From the NCBI GenBank assembly GCA_012520655.1, contig JAAYNW010000095.1, positions 1 to 64,000 of the forward strand: a stretch of 64,000 nucleotides of DNA, written 5' to 3'. This document shows positions 51,076-60,431 of the stretch, piece after piece. Position numbers and translations under genes: made by a program. The DNA comes from Clostridiales bacterium (GTDB taxonomy: Bacteria > Bacillota > Clostridia > Lachnospirales > Lachnospiraceae). Position 1 is the stretch's first letter. Each line of letters starts with the position of its first letter. Under the pieces are notes generated by a model. That model was not told the origin of the DNA and made no database searches. It saw nothing but the letters and a program-made list of their open reading frames with translations.

Positions 51076-52076
51076 GTCAAAGCCTCCCTCGCATAATATG
51101 GAGAACAACAAGGAGCGTTGTAATATTTTTTCAATTCTTCGTCCAGCCTTAAAATAGTGATAGAAAATCCGCCCATTTCCTGGCAGGTGCACCAATTCTT
51201 TATCTCGGCATCATGCACTATTATTCCTTCGCTCTTCAAATGCTTGTCCAGTTCATAATACACCGTATTGAGTTCCAAAAGCGTTGTGGAACCCAGACCG
51301 TTTACAAGAACGGCTACCTCATCCCCCGAATGAAGAGACATCTCCTCTTTCAATTCGCTGTACATGCGGTCCACCAATTCATTTGCCGGTTTCATGGTCG
51401 TCCGCTCAATTCCCGGTTCACCATGCATTCCCATTCCGAATTCTATCTCGTCCTCGCCAAGTTCAAAGGTGGGTTTGTTCAATCCCGGAATGGAGCCGGG
51501 CGATGTTGCCAATCCGATAGTATTTATCTGATTTCTCGCCTTCTCAGTCACACGCACCACTTCTTCCAGAGAGAGACCGGCATCACAGGCTGCTCCGGCA
51601 ATTTTTATTACGTAAATATCCCCTGCAATGCCTCTTCGGTCTTCAATCCTGTCTTTCGGGGCGGATGCACAATCATCCCACACACGTACATGTGCGGTTT
51701 TTATATCCTCAAAGCCGCACATTTCTTCAGCCATATCGAAATTCAGGTTATCTCCTTCGTAATTTCCGTAGATAAACAAAACTCCCTTGCCTTCATCTAC
51801 CGCTTTTGCAGTTTCCGTAATTACCTGCGGATTCGGAGATGCGAATATGTTGCCGTTGGCAGATGCATCGGCCAGACCTTTTCCTACAAATCCCGAGAAA
51901 AGAGGTTCATGCCCGCTTCCGCCGCCAATGACTAGGGAAACCTTCCCTTTTCTTCTATTCTTATAGACAATACAATTCGTTTCCGGAACCGCCTCGAAAA
52001 ATTTACTGTAGGCTGCCAGAAATCCTTGTGTACTTTGTGTCACAATGTCACCGCTTTGGTTTAAAATTTTTTTCAT
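51072..52076 (-). CDS. dhaK: Dihydroxyacetone kinase-type subunit DhaK
   Basis: A 334-residue substrate-binding subunit beginning MKKILNQSGDIVTQSTQGFL. GGGSGHEPLFSGFVGKG is the substrate pocket, and FGMGMHGEPGIER carries the His that forms a covalent hemiaminal with the ketone substrate. FIYGNYEGDNLNFDMA is also conserved. The ATG at 52076 follows GAGG at nine bases; an in-frame TTG at 52091 is less likely. Coupled with dhaL and preceded by the aldolase gene. Close relatives include LerK/DerK erythrulose kinases, so dihydroxyacetone is not the only candidate. Confidence 0.92.
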   Translation of the reverse strand: MKKILNQSGDIVTQSTQGFLAAYSKFFEAVPETNCIVYKNRRKGKVSLVIGGGSGHEPLFSGFVGKGLADASANGNIFASPNPQVITETAKAVDEGKGVLFIYGNYEGDNLNFDMAEEMCGFEDIKTAHVRVWDDCASAPKDRIEDRRGIAGDIYVIKIAGAACDAGLSLEEVVRVTEKARNQINTIGLATSPGSIPGLNKPTFELGEDEIEFGMGMHGEPGIERTTMKPANELVDRMYSELKEEMSLHSGDEVAVLVNGLGSTTLLELNTVYYELDKHLKSEGIIVHDAEIKNWCTCQEMGGFSITILRLDEELKKYYNAPCCSPYYAREALT

Positions 52077-52102
52077 GTCATCCATCCTCAACTTAGTGCT
52101 TA

Positions 52103-52978
52103 TTAAATCATCTTAGACAGTTCGTAATATTTTACTTTATCATCATCGTTAAATAATCTAATCTTCTGCTCGCATACTTCCTGCATAGCTTTTACACTGT
52201 CCGGATATAATTCAAAAGGCTCGCGAATCTTCTTATCTTCCAATGTAATACGAAGTCTCTGATAGAAAGCATCCTTAATATCTGAAGAAATATTTATCTT
52301 ATTAACGCCGCGTTTTACTGCTTCTGCAATTTCAGAATCCTTATTGCCGGAACCACCGTGGAGTACAAGCGGAACAGATACTTTACTTTTAATTTCCGAA
52401 AGCAGATCCTGCTTCAACTCCGGTTTCATTCCTGCCGGGTAAATACCGTGTGCTGTTCCGATAGCAATAGCTAGAGTATCGCATCCTGTTTCTTCTACGA
52501 AACGAACTGCATCTTCCGGTTTTGTATATATGATTTCTGCTGTACCGCCTTCTGTGTCGCCATCTGTCGTTCCGATCGTTCCGAGCTCACCTTCTACGGA
52601 AACTCCAAGAGGATGTGCGAGTTCACATACCTTCTTTGTAATTGCTACGTTTTCTTCGAAAGGCAAATGAGATGCATCGATCATAACTGAAGTAAATCCT
52701 GCGCGAATAGCACGAACAATCGGTTCCCATCCGCTGTGATCCAAGTGAATACATACCGGCACTTTTGATTTGTTGGCACGGTCAATACACATCTTTAAGA
52801 AACTGTCTCCCTGAAACTCCAATTCAAACGGATGAATTGCCAGAATAACCGGTGCCTGCAATTTCTCGCAAGTATCCATTACACCGTTTAATATCTGACC
52901 TGTTCCGATATTAAATGCGGGTACGGCAAAATTACGCTCGTTTGCAACTTTTAAAAGCTCTTTCATGTTAAGTAACAT
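52103..52978 (-). CDS. Class II fructose/tagatose-bisphosphate-type aldolase
   Basis: A 291-residue zinc aldolase: VPVCIHLDHSGWEPI (zinc His, catalytic Asp region), LVLHGGSGNKDSEI (phosphate loop) and GVNKINISSDI (phosphate contact). I chose ATG 52978, which follows AAAGGAGG; an in-frame start at 53080 lies in the promoter. First gene of a three-gene transcript with dhaK and dhaL. Aldol cleavage of a ketose phosphate giving dihydroxyacetone phosphate is the family reaction; which ketose is unknown. Confidence 0.88.
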   Translation of the reverse strand: MLLNMKELLKVANERNFAVPAFNIGTGQILNGVMDTCEKLQAPVILAIHPFELEFQGDSFLKMCIDRANKSKVPVCIHLDHSGWEPIVRAIRAGFTSVMIDASHLPFEENVAITKKVCELAHPLGVSVEGELGTIGTTDGDTEGGTAEIIYTKPEDAVRFVEETGCDTLAIAIGTAHGIYPAGMKPELKQDLLSEIKSKVSVPLVLHGGSGNKDSEIAEAVKRGVNKINISSDIKDAFYQRLRITLEDKKIREPFELYPDSVKAMQEVCEQKIRLFNDDDKVKYYELSKMI

Positions 52979-53051
52979 ATTTGTTTCCTCCTTTGGTTTA
53001 TGCAGCTTTGTCATATTCTTAATCGCACTTTTATAAAGCACTTTTGAAAAC

Positions 53052-53080
53052 ATCATAACTCTTGCTTTACTTTCTGTCAA
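53052..53080 (-). promoter_or_regulatory. Promoter of the aldolase-dhaK-dhaL operon
   Basis: Minus-strand TTGACA (53075-53080), a 17-base spacer, TATGAT (53052-53057). Just downstream GCACTTTT occurs twice in direct orientation (53025-53032, 53038-53045) at 13-base spacing, a possible operator. The rest of the divergent region (53081-53444) is AT-rich; I see no gene in it. Confidence 0.8.
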
Positions 53081-53444
53081 TCTTTTATGAAATTTTTTTT
53101 CTCATTTTTTGTCCTTTTACTATGATTTTTCATAATATTCATGTTTATTATCCAAATATCCATGTGCGTTTTACAAACTTATTACTTGAAGTGAAATTTT
53201 ATTTCTTGCTTTTTCATTTGATTGATACTACAATGAGATTACAAATTATTGACTGACATATTTCTTTCATATTTTTCCCTAATATTTTTTTATTAAACAT
53301 AAATACTATTGCTAATGCTAATAAAAAACAAAAATATAAGACAAATGCAGCCTTGTCATAAACAGAACCAAAATCAAAAGGAAAAATACGAGAAAAGTCA
53401 GAAATAAAATATAACTGAATCAGAATTAAGAAAGGAGAGCAAAT

Positions 53445-54428
53445 ATGACTAAAAACAAATACATCGGACATCCTCTTCAGTTATCCGGTGTGGAAGAATA
53501 CCGGCTTCTCGGAGGAAAAGGAGACGGTATGCACCTTCTTCGCGTTCGTAACGGACTTGGCATTGACATGACCGTTTGCGCAGACCGCTGCTGTGATATT
53601 TCAGAGCTTTATTTCGACGGTTCGCGCATGAATTACACTTCTCCCTCCGGCTATGTAAGTCCCCAATATTTTCAGGAAGGACGCGACGGTTTCGGTTTTC
53701 TGAAATCCTTTAACTGCGGCTTGCTCACAACATGCGGTCTCCAGAACATCGGTGTTCCGAATGAAGATGAAGGAAAACTACACGGGCTTCACGGCTCCAT
53801 AGGAAACATACCTGCGGATCATATCTATTATGAAACCGACGATGATGCAATCCACATTCACGCCACAATGAGAGACCATATTATTTTCGGTGCAAAGTTG
53901 ACGCTCAAGCGCACTATAACCGTAGGGCTTACTGATAATATAATTACAATTGAGGATACTGTATGCAACGAAGGCTCCTCGGAGGAAGCCGTTATGCTTC
54001 TTTATCATCTGAATATCGGCTATCCGCTTCTGGATGAGACGACCAAGCTGGAAATCAACTCTTCCGAAGTACTTCCAAGGGATGCCAGAGCTGCGGAAGA
54101 TTTGGACACCTGGAATAAAATGTTAAAACCCGTTCCTAACTTCGTAGAGCAATGCTATTACCACAAATTTACCGAATCCACCGCAAAGGTTCGTGTAAGC
54201 AACGAATCGATAGGAAAAGGATTAGAGCTTTCCTTCGATACAGGCGTTTTCCCGGAATTTACCGAGTGGAAGATGATGGGCGAATATGATTACGTGTTAG
54301 GAATCGAGCCATGCACCAATACGCTGGAAGGACGAAGCGCCATCCGCGAAAAGCAGCAGCTGCAGTTCTTAGCGCCGGGTGAATCCAAGAAGTTTGCCGC
54401 ACAGATATGCTTATTCAGAACAAAATAA
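53445..54428 (+). CDS. DUF4432 family aldose-epimerase-like protein
   Basis: A 327-residue beta-rich protein of the galactose-mutarotase-like fold: GLHGSIGNIPADHI contains conserved His residues, FNCGLLTTCGLQNIG and LGIEPCTNTLEGR are typical of DUF4432, and DRCCDISELYFDG lies near the N-terminus. Members occur in sugar operons and may epimerise or isomerise free sugars; activity is not established. It starts the plus-strand sugar transcript, 58 bases before the cupin isomerase-like gene. ATG follows AAAGGAG. Confidence 0.85.
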   Translation: MTKNKYIGHPLQLSGVEEYRLLGGKGDGMHLLRVRNGLGIDMTVCADRCCDISELYFDGSRMNYTSPSGYVSPQYFQEGRDGFGFLKSFNCGLLTTCGLQNIGVPNEDEGKLHGLHGSIGNIPADHIYYETDDDAIHIHATMRDHIIFGAKLTLKRTITVGLTDNIITIEDTVCNEGSSEEAVMLLYHLNIGYPLLDETTKLEINSSEVLPRDARAAEDLDTWNKMLKPVPNFVEQCYYHKFTESTAKVRVSNESIGKGLELSFDTGVFPEFTEWKMMGEYDYVLGIEPCTNTLEGRSAIREKQQLQFLAPGESKKFAAQICLFRTK

Positions 54429-54485
54429 ATTAATATTAATTTATTTCACACTTAATTTCACATTACATTTAAGGAGGTACGAACA

Positions 54486-55682
54486 ATGAGTAACGTAAGA
54501 AAACTATTTGAACAAGGAAAAGGTGTTTTTCATCTGACTCCCACATGGGTTCCCCGCGGATTTAACGAACCCGGCCATCGACTTAAACTGCATCCCGATG
54601 ATTACTATGCTTTCGGCATGGATCGCGGCGGTATATGCGAACGTTGGCTCGGCTCTACGACAGTTGCGTTAAACGGTCCGAAAACAGGCGCAACAGAAGG
54701 TATGAGCTTTGTTTATGACGATCAAACCGGAGAAAAAATATTATTTAAAGATTGTGTAGACGAATTGGGTGCTGACTTAATCGGTGAAACTCTCCAGGAA
54801 AAATACGGTACCTGGCCTACTTTCGCTAAATTATACGACTATGACAAGCCGTTATTCCACCATCTGCACCTTACCGAGGAAATGGCAAACCGCATAGGCA
54901 TGCACGGCAAACCGGAAGCTTATTACTTCCCCGTACAGTATAACTCTTCTTATCTGGGACGTTTCCCGCTCACATACTTCGGATTCGATCCGTCCACTAC
55001 CAAAGAGCAGGTAAAAGAATGTCTGCGTAACTACGACAAAAAAGATACGCGCATCACGGAATTGTCCCGCGCTTACCGCATTCAACTCGGTACGGGCTGG
55101 TATACGCCGGCCGGTGTTATCCATGCTCCCGCATCTCTTGTAACCTTTGAGCCTCAGTGGAACAGCGACGTCAACACAATTATGGAAAATGTTACGATGG
55201 GTGAGGTAAATCCTCATCATCTCCTAACAGACTGCCAGCCGGATTCGGAAAAAGATAATATCGAGGCTTTATTCAACCAGATAGACTGGGAAGAAAGTAC
55301 ACGCTCCGACTATAAAGAAAAATATTTCCGTGCTCCCAAGCTGCGTGAAACCAATCAGAAAGGTCTCGTGGAAAAATGGGTTGCTTATGCTAATGACTGG
55401 GTAGCTGCAAAAGAGATTACTGTTGCACCGAAAGCAACCGTTACGATTAAAGACGCTGCTTGCTATACAGCACTTGTTGTTCAGGGTCACGGCACCTTCG
55501 GCGAATTTGAATGCGCAGCTCCTGAGCTGTTGAGATTCGAAGATATATCCGGAGACGAATTCTTCGTATCGGAAGCTGCTGCCGGCAAAGGCATCACTAT
55601 TACAAACACCGGTTCCTTTGAACCTCTCGTTATTTTGCAGAACTTCGCTAACAATAACAAAGAAGTTCCGACTACCGTCTAA
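54486..55682 (+). CDS. Mannose-6-phosphate isomerase-like cupin protein
   Basis: A 398-residue protein with the layout of type I phosphomannose isomerases. Metal-ligand candidates are FHHLHLTEE and PEAYYFPVQ, the substrate region is GWYTPAGVIHAPASL, and a C-terminal beta-domain follows. Compared with housekeeping ManA it has a diverged metal site, so a different aldose/ketose pair is likely. It follows the DUF4432 gene; a shared terminator closes the unit. AAGGAGG precedes the ATG. Confidence 0.78.
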   Translation: MSNVRKLFEQGKGVFHLTPTWVPRGFNEPGHRLKLHPDDYYAFGMDRGGICERWLGSTTVALNGPKTGATEGMSFVYDDQTGEKILFKDCVDELGADLIGETLQEKYGTWPTFAKLYDYDKPLFHHLHLTEEMANRIGMHGKPEAYYFPVQYNSSYLGRFPLTYFGFDPSTTKEQVKECLRNYDKKDTRITELSRAYRIQLGTGWYTPAGVIHAPASLVTFEPQWNSDVNTIMENVTMGEVNPHHLLTDCQPDSEKDNIEALFNQIDWEESTRSDYKEKYFRAPKLRETNQKGLVEKWVAYANDWVAAKEITVAPKATVTIKDAACYTALVVQGHGTFGEFECAAPELLRFEDISGDEFFVSEAAAGKGITITNTGSFEPLVILQNFANNNKEVPTTV

Positions 55683-55720
55683 TTCTTCAGTCATAACTAT
55701 ATCAAAATGATATAAAAAGA

Positions 55721-55768
55721 AAAACGCTCAAGAGTCCTTAAGGATTCCTGAGCGTTTCCTTTTTTATA
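55721..55768. terminator. Bidirectional terminator between the cupin and PfkB genes
   Basis: AAACGCTCA pairs with TGAGCGTTT around an inner TCCTTAAGGA palindrome; the plus strand continues CCTTTTTTATA, and the minus strand has TTTTCTTTTTATA. It serves both convergent genes. Confidence 0.88.
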
Positions 55769-55827
55769 ACTTTATAGCTTTTTATAGCATCTTACCATTG
55801 TATCTACATTTTCACACATGCCGTCGA

Positions 55828-56952
55828 CTAGTTTCTTTCCCAGCCGGCTTCTATCTTCTTGTCCAATTCCTCAAACGACAGAAGTCCGCCCAAAGCATCG
55901 TAGTTCTCCACGCAAGCCGCTCCCGAAGCCGCCGCATAATCCACACACTTCTCCCATGGATAGCCTTTTAGTATGGCTGTCAAAAAAGCGGCGATGCAAG
56001 TATCTCCCGCACCTGTAGCGGACAGTACCTTATGCGGCTTGAAGCTGCGGGCAAAGTGGCTTACACCGCCCCAATCGCTTACAATATCCCGCAAATCTTC
56101 TCCGATACCCTCCAGTGCTTTCTGCTCGTTTGTGGCAAAGTACAATCCGGCGCTTCCGCATTTTATCAGGATTACTTTGGCTCCCCATTTTAAGAGTGTA
56201 TCCGCAAGAGGCTTTACATCCTCTTTATGTAAGATTGAAGCCATATCTTTTCCTCCCGCTCTTTGCTTCCACTCCTTGAAACGGGACTTGTCCAGCATAT
56301 AACATAATTCTTCCGCACTGGGAACAAAGATATCGAGATAAGGCATAACCCCCTTCAATATCTTCTGCCAATCTATCCTTCCCACTTCGGCGTGCTCATC
56401 GATACCGCATGTATCCAGGGATGTGGTAACTCCGAGAGACTTAACGCGCTTGAATATTTCTATCAGTTCCTTTCCGTCGTCTTTGTACATTCTATACATG
56501 GCAGGCGGATAACCAAAATGGAACAATTTCGCTTTTTCCACCAACTCATAATCGATATCTTCCGGTCCGAAAGTATCGTTCCCGCCCGGATAATGAAGAA
56601 AAATCCGATCTATTCCGGCCGGTGCCAGCACAACAGAATACGCGGTTCCCTCTTTTTCGGAAATAATCATATTTTCCGTAGTCGTATAGTTTAAATATTG
56701 CTGCAGTACAATTCGGCCAAAATCGTCATTCCCGACTTTTCCCATCAGCCTCGCTTCGACTCCGAATTTACACATGGCAAGCCCTGTATTGGACACACAT
56801 CCTCCCGGATGAATATCCGCATTCCCCATAAATACTGTTTTAGACGGAATCAATATCTGTCCAATTTCCTCCACTTCAGGTGTAATGAAGACCGGAGTGA
56901 TGTCCAGACACGTTAATCCCGCAACTACCGCTTCCAATGTTTTTTTCTGCAT
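55828..56952 (-). CDS. PfkB-family carbohydrate kinase
   Basis: A 374-residue ribokinase-like enzyme: VVAGLTCLDITPVF at the start, HPGGCVSNTGLAMCKFG (substrate site), LMGKVGNDDFGRIV, and SATGAGDTCIAAFLTAIL with the catalytic Asp. It resembles ketohexo- or deoxyribo-type kinases, but the substrate is not readable. ATG 56952 follows AAAGG; upstream in-frame ATG codons lie before it. A lone gene convergent with the cupin gene and divergent from the ROK regulator. Confidence 0.85.
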   Translation of the reverse strand: MQKKTLEAVVAGLTCLDITPVFITPEVEEIGQILIPSKTVFMGNADIHPGGCVSNTGLAMCKFGVEARLMGKVGNDDFGRIVLQQYLNYTTTENMIISEKEGTAYSVVLAPAGIDRIFLHYPGGNDTFGPEDIDYELVEKAKLFHFGYPPAMYRMYKDDGKELIEIFKRVKSLGVTTSLDTCGIDEHAEVGRIDWQKILKGVMPYLDIFVPSAEELCYMLDKSRFKEWKQRAGGKDMASILHKEDVKPLADTLLKWGAKVILIKCGSAGLYFATNEQKALEGIGEDLRDIVSDWGGVSHFARSFKPHKVLSATGAGDTCIAAFLTAILKGYPWEKCVDYAAASGAACVENYDALGGLLSFEELDKKIEAGWERN

Positions 56953-57061
56953 ATTTTTCATCCTTTCCTGCATATCTGCCTTACTTTTTAGCAATTTTTA
57001 ACACTGAAACTACTGCTTTCTCACTTTTTTTGGACATATTTATCTTTTTTCCCATGCATAC

Positions 57062-57089
57062 ACTATATCATCTTTTTCTTTTTTTACAA
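57062..57089 (-). promoter_or_regulatory. Promoter of the PfkB kinase gene
   Basis: Minus-strand TTGTAA (57084-57089), a 16-base spacer, TATAGT (57062-57067), about 110 bases upstream of the start codon. Confidence 0.6.
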
Positions 57090-57157
57090 TCCCTTCTTTG
57101 CTTTTTCTATTAACACTGGCAGAATTTTAAAAAATATGTATAATTATTATATTAACT

Positions 57158-57169
57158 TGTAAACGTTAT
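57158..57169 (+). promoter_or_regulatory. cre-like or ROK half-operator upstream of the ROK gene
   Basis: TGTAAACGTTAT fits the left and centre of the catabolite-responsive element (TGNAANCGNWNNCW) but lacks the final C. It lies just after a TATAAT-like box (about 57138-57143) and 42 bases before the ROK start. Confidence 0.4.
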
Positions 57170-57210
57170 TTTAAAATCGAATTCAGTATAAAAGAAAGCA
57201 GGTCATACCC

Positions 57211-58329
57211 ATGAAACAATCGCATCTGAACGACAAACCGGAAAGCAGCATCGTGCGCGTTGCAAAATATATATTGGAAAAAGGCGAGACTTCCAAAAAC
57301 GAAATCGCTTCTGCCTTAAACCTCAGTATGCCCACTACTTTGCAATGCGTAAAAGACTTAATGAATCAAGGAGTCATACAGGAAGTGGGGGAATATGAAT
57401 CCACCGGCGGACGCAAAGCAAAAGCTCTTTCTGTCGTCGAGGCACTGCACTATTCCGTGGGTATCGAAATTACCGCTAACCATATTTCCTTCGTTATTAT
57501 CGATATGAAGACAAATATAATTGATTCTTTGCGCATTCGTCTCGTCTTCCATCATGCGGAACGCTATTATGCCACTCTTGCCAAGAAATTAAAACAATTT
57601 ATCTGGGACTCTAATGTCCCGGAGAGCAAGATTCTCGGAGTCGGCATCTCCATTCCGGGCATCGTCATAAGCTCCGAAAACCGTTTGGTCATATCCCATG
57701 TTTTGTATTTAAAAGATATTGACCTGAATTCTCTCGCTAAACACATACCCTATCCGGTATGTTTTGAAAACGATGCCGTATGTGCCGCAATGGCGGAATT
57801 AAAATATCCGCATCACAATATGTTATACCTTTCTTTGAGCAATTCCGTCGGTGGCGCTATTTTTCTGAATAATGAGCTCTATTACGGCAACCATTTCCGC
57901 AGCGGCGAATTCGGGCATATGGTTATTGAGCCGAAAGGGAAGCAATGCTACTGCGGTAAATGCGGATGTGCGGATGCCTACTGTTCCGCACGGATTCTCG
58001 CGAGCCATACAAAAGGCAACTTAGGCGCCTTTTTCAAGAAATTGCAGGATGGAGACGCAAGCATACATACCGTATGGCATAACTACCTGAAATATCTTGC
58101 CATTATCGTTTCCAACTTACATCTTACTTTTGACTGCGATATCATTCTCGGAGGCTATGTGGGCAGTTACATCCAACCATACATTCCGGAATTATGGGAT
58201 TACATGCAGGAATATCTACTGTTCGATCAGGATAGCAGCTTCCTTCATCCGTGCCGTTTTCAGCAGCATGCGGCGGGCGTCGGCATTGCCATGCATTTTA
58301 TCAATCAATTTTTCTCGAAAATAAACTGA
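57211..58329 (+). CDS. ROK-family transcriptional regulator (NagC/XylR type)
   Basis: A 372-residue regulator: N-terminal winged helix (KNEIASALNLSMPTTLQCVK, residues about 30-50) and a ROK sugar-kinase-like domain (VGIEITANHISFVIIDMKT, SLSNSVGGAIFLNNELYYG) with the zinc motif CYCGKCGCADAYC, where the usual final Glu is Asp. The SGEFGHMVIEPKG segment keeps the ROK sugar-binding His. Placed between the two plus-strand sugar units, it probably represses the polyol dehydrogenase operon downstream and perhaps the upstream genes. Confidence 0.9.
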   Translation: MKQSHLNDKPESSIVRVAKYILEKGETSKNEIASALNLSMPTTLQCVKDLMNQGVIQEVGEYESTGGRKAKALSVVEALHYSVGIEITANHISFVIIDMKTNIIDSLRIRLVFHHAERYYATLAKKLKQFIWDSNVPESKILGVGISIPGIVISSENRLVISHVLYLKDIDLNSLAKHIPYPVCFENDAVCAAMAELKYPHHNMLYLSLSNSVGGAIFLNNELYYGNHFRSGEFGHMVIEPKGKQCYCGKCGCADAYCSARILASHTKGNLGAFFKKLQDGDASIHTVWHNYLKYLAIIVSNLHLTFDCDIILGGYVGSYIQPYIPELWDYMQEYLLFDQDSSFLHPCRFQQHAAGVGIAMHFINQFFSKIN

Positions 58330-58382
58330 TTTCCGCAAATTAATCAAAAAAATTTTTTTCATAAAATTATTCCTTGTATCCC

Positions 58383-58431
58383 TTGACAAAACCTCTTTCT
58401 TGTACGATAATTAAATTACTTTAATAAAGTA
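58383..58431 (+). promoter_or_regulatory. Polyol dehydrogenase promoter with palindromic operator
   Basis: TTGACA (58383-58388), a 17-base spacer, GATAAT (58406-58411). TACTTTA-A-TAAAGTA (58417-58431), a perfect 7-base inverted repeat, covers the expected start of transcription. Confidence 0.8.
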
Positions 58432-58469
58432 TTTTATTTAAGTTTTTTATTCAGGAAAGAGGTGCTTTT

Positions 58470-59495
58470 ATGTTGCAGCAAGTTATGAGCAGTCCGGGTG
58501 TCATTGAGTTTCGCGAGATTCCGCTTCCGGTTCTCGGAGACAATGATGTCCTCATAAAAATTATGAAAATAGGAATCTGTGGATCAGATATCCACGTTTA
58601 TCACGGCAAACACCCTTTTACCTCCTATCCCGTTACGCAGGGGCATGAAGTATCCGGCGAAATAGCAGCGTTGGGCGCAAATGTAAATACCTTTAAAGTT
58701 GGTCAGAGAGTAACCATTCAACCCCAGGTAGTATGCGGAAAATGTTATCCCTGTACTCACGGAAAGTATAATTTATGCGAAGAGCTAAAGGTTATGGGAT
58801 TCCAGACAACAGGCGTTGCTTCCCACTATTTCGCGGTGGATGCTTCCAAGGTAACTCTTCTTCCCGACGATATGTCCTTTGATGAAGGTGCTATGATCGA
58901 GCCTCTTGCTGTTGCAGTCCATGCGGTTAAGCAGGCCGGAGACGTAAAAGGTCTTAAAATTGTAGTTTTGGGAGCAGGTCCTATCGGTAATCTGGTAGCA
59001 CAAACCGCAAAAGGATTCGGCGCACAGAGCGTTATGATAACGGATATCAGTGACTATCGTCTGAAAAAAGCGACAGAATGCGGCATCGATTATTGTGTAA
59101 ATACGAAGGACACGGATCTGGGCGATGCGATTCTCGAAGCATTCGGCCCCGATAAAGCCGACATTATCTATGATTGCGCAGGCAATAACATCACGATGGG
59201 ACAAGCAATTAAATATGCGCGCAAGGGAAGTACTATCATACTCGTCGCAGTCTTTGCAGGAATGGCAACCATCGACTTGGCAGTTGCTAACGATCATGAA
59301 CTGGATATCAAGAGCACTATGATGTACCGCAATGAGGATTATGTGGATGCTATCAGGCTGACAGATGAGAAGAAAGTACATCTGGCTCCTCTCATTTCAA
59401 AGCATTTTGCTTTCGAAAAATACCTGGATGCCTATAAATATATAGAGGCTAATCAGGAAACAACTATGAAAGTTATTATTAATGTACAAGAATAA
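58470..59495 (+). CDS. Zinc-dependent medium-chain alcohol/polyol dehydrogenase
   Basis: A 341-residue sorbitol/threonine-dehydrogenase-like enzyme. The catalytic zinc site is in GICGSDIHVYHG (Cys, and the later GHEVSGE His-Glu), and the structural zinc in CGKCYPCTHGKYNLC (four Cys). The cofactor loop is VVLGAGPIGNLVAQ, followed by MITDISDYRLKKA, with an acidic residue favouring NAD+. It oxidises a polyol to a ketose. With the adjacent SDR it may act on erythritol, threitol or a pentitol (inference). First gene of a two-gene operon. Confidence 0.9.
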   Translation: MLQQVMSSPGVIEFREIPLPVLGDNDVLIKIMKIGICGSDIHVYHGKHPFTSYPVTQGHEVSGEIAALGANVNTFKVGQRVTIQPQVVCGKCYPCTHGKYNLCEELKVMGFQTTGVASHYFAVDASKVTLLPDDMSFDEGAMIEPLAVAVHAVKQAGDVKGLKIVVLGAGPIGNLVAQTAKGFGAQSVMITDISDYRLKKATECGIDYCVNTKDTDLGDAILEAFGPDKADIIYDCAGNNITMGQAIKYARKGSTIILVAVFAGMATIDLAVANDHELDIKSTMMYRNEDYVDAIRLTDEKKVHLAPLISKHFAFEKYLDAYKYIEANQETTMKVIINVQE

Positions 59496-59538
59496 TTTCT
59501 TATAAATTAAATAAAAATTTTAGGAAAGGAAGTTTTTT

Positions 59539-60306
59539 ATGTCATATTTAGATGAGCTTTTTGGATTAAAGGGTAAAGTAGCTATCGTAACCGGCGGAGG
59601 ACGCGGAATCGGTCAGGTCGTTGCCGGAGGATTGGCAAAAGCCGGCGCAGAAGTTGTAGTACTCGGAAGAAGCGGTGCCGATGAAACAATCAACTCCATT
59701 ACTAAAGACGGCGGTAAAGCCTATTTCATAGCTTGCGATGTTACAAAGGAAGAACAGGTGGATGCCGCTCTCGCTGAGATTATGAGACGTTCCGGTTCTA
59801 TCGATATCGTTTTCAATAACGCCGGTATCTGCATGCATCAGAGTACATTTGAAGCGACTATAGAAGAATTCCGTCAGGTTGTTGACTGTAATCTGACCGG
59901 AGAATTCATCGTATGCCGCGCAGCCGGCAAGATTATGATTGACAATCATATCAAAGGCAGTATTATCAACATGGCATCTATGTCCGGAAGTATTGTAAAT
60001 ATTCCTCAGTGGCAGTGTTCATACAATGCCTCCAAGGCTGCCGTTATTCATATGACGCGTTCCCTTGCCGCAGAATGGGCATTGGAAGGTATCCGCGTCA
60101 ACAGCTTAAGTCCGGGCTATATCTCAACACCGATGTCAGTGGATACTCCTCAGGAATTAAAGGATGCCTGGATGCCGTTAATCCCAATGATGCGCATGGG
60201 AACACCGGAGGAATTAATTCCGGCAGTTCTTTATCTTGCAAGCGATGCTTCCGGATATACAAGCGGAAGCGACATCATCGTTGACGGCGCTTATACCTGT
60301 GTATAA
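59539..60306 (+). CDS. Short-chain dehydrogenase/reductase, polyol or gluconate type
   Basis: A 255-residue SDR: TGGGRGIGQ cofactor loop (residues about 14-22), FNNAGIC (NNAG), and the catalytic Ser-Tyr-Lys in MASMSGSIVN and CSYNASKAAVIHM. LSPGYISTPMSV and the C-terminal SGSDIIVDGAYT are family typical. It resembles gluconate 5-dehydrogenase and D-arabinitol dehydrogenases. Located 43 bases after the zinc dehydrogenase, it gives the cluster two polyol/keto-sugar redox steps. Confidence 0.9.
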   Translation: MSYLDELFGLKGKVAIVTGGGRGIGQVVAGGLAKAGAEVVVLGRSGADETINSITKDGGKAYFIACDVTKEEQVDAALAEIMRRSGSIDIVFNNAGICMHQSTFEATIEEFRQVVDCNLTGEFIVCRAAGKIMIDNHIKGSIINMASMSGSIVNIPQWQCSYNASKAAVIHMTRSLAAEWALEGIRVNSLSPGYISTPMSVDTPQELKDAWMPLIPMMRMGTPEELIPAVLYLASDASGYTSGSDIIVDGAYTCV

Positions 60307-60334
60307 CTTTCTTCTCTATTATTCTTCACATTCT

Positions 60335-60367
60335 CCCGAATCACATAAAATGATTCGGGGGATTTTT
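60335..60367 (+). terminator. Rho-independent terminator after the SDR gene
   Basis: CCCGAATCA (60335-60343) pairs perfectly with 60351-60359, followed by GGATTTTTATG. Confidence 0.88.
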
Positions 60368-60431
60368 ATGTGATTAATTACAGCAAATTATTTAATTTCT
60401 TGATTTTAATGTAGAAATATGCCGGATGATG

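Noticed and set aside
53214..53471. Open frame of 85 codons on the minus strand in the divergent sugar promoter region
   Set aside because: It overlaps the start of the DUF4432 gene, has no clear ribosome binding site, and its hydrophobicity follows from AT-rich DNA.
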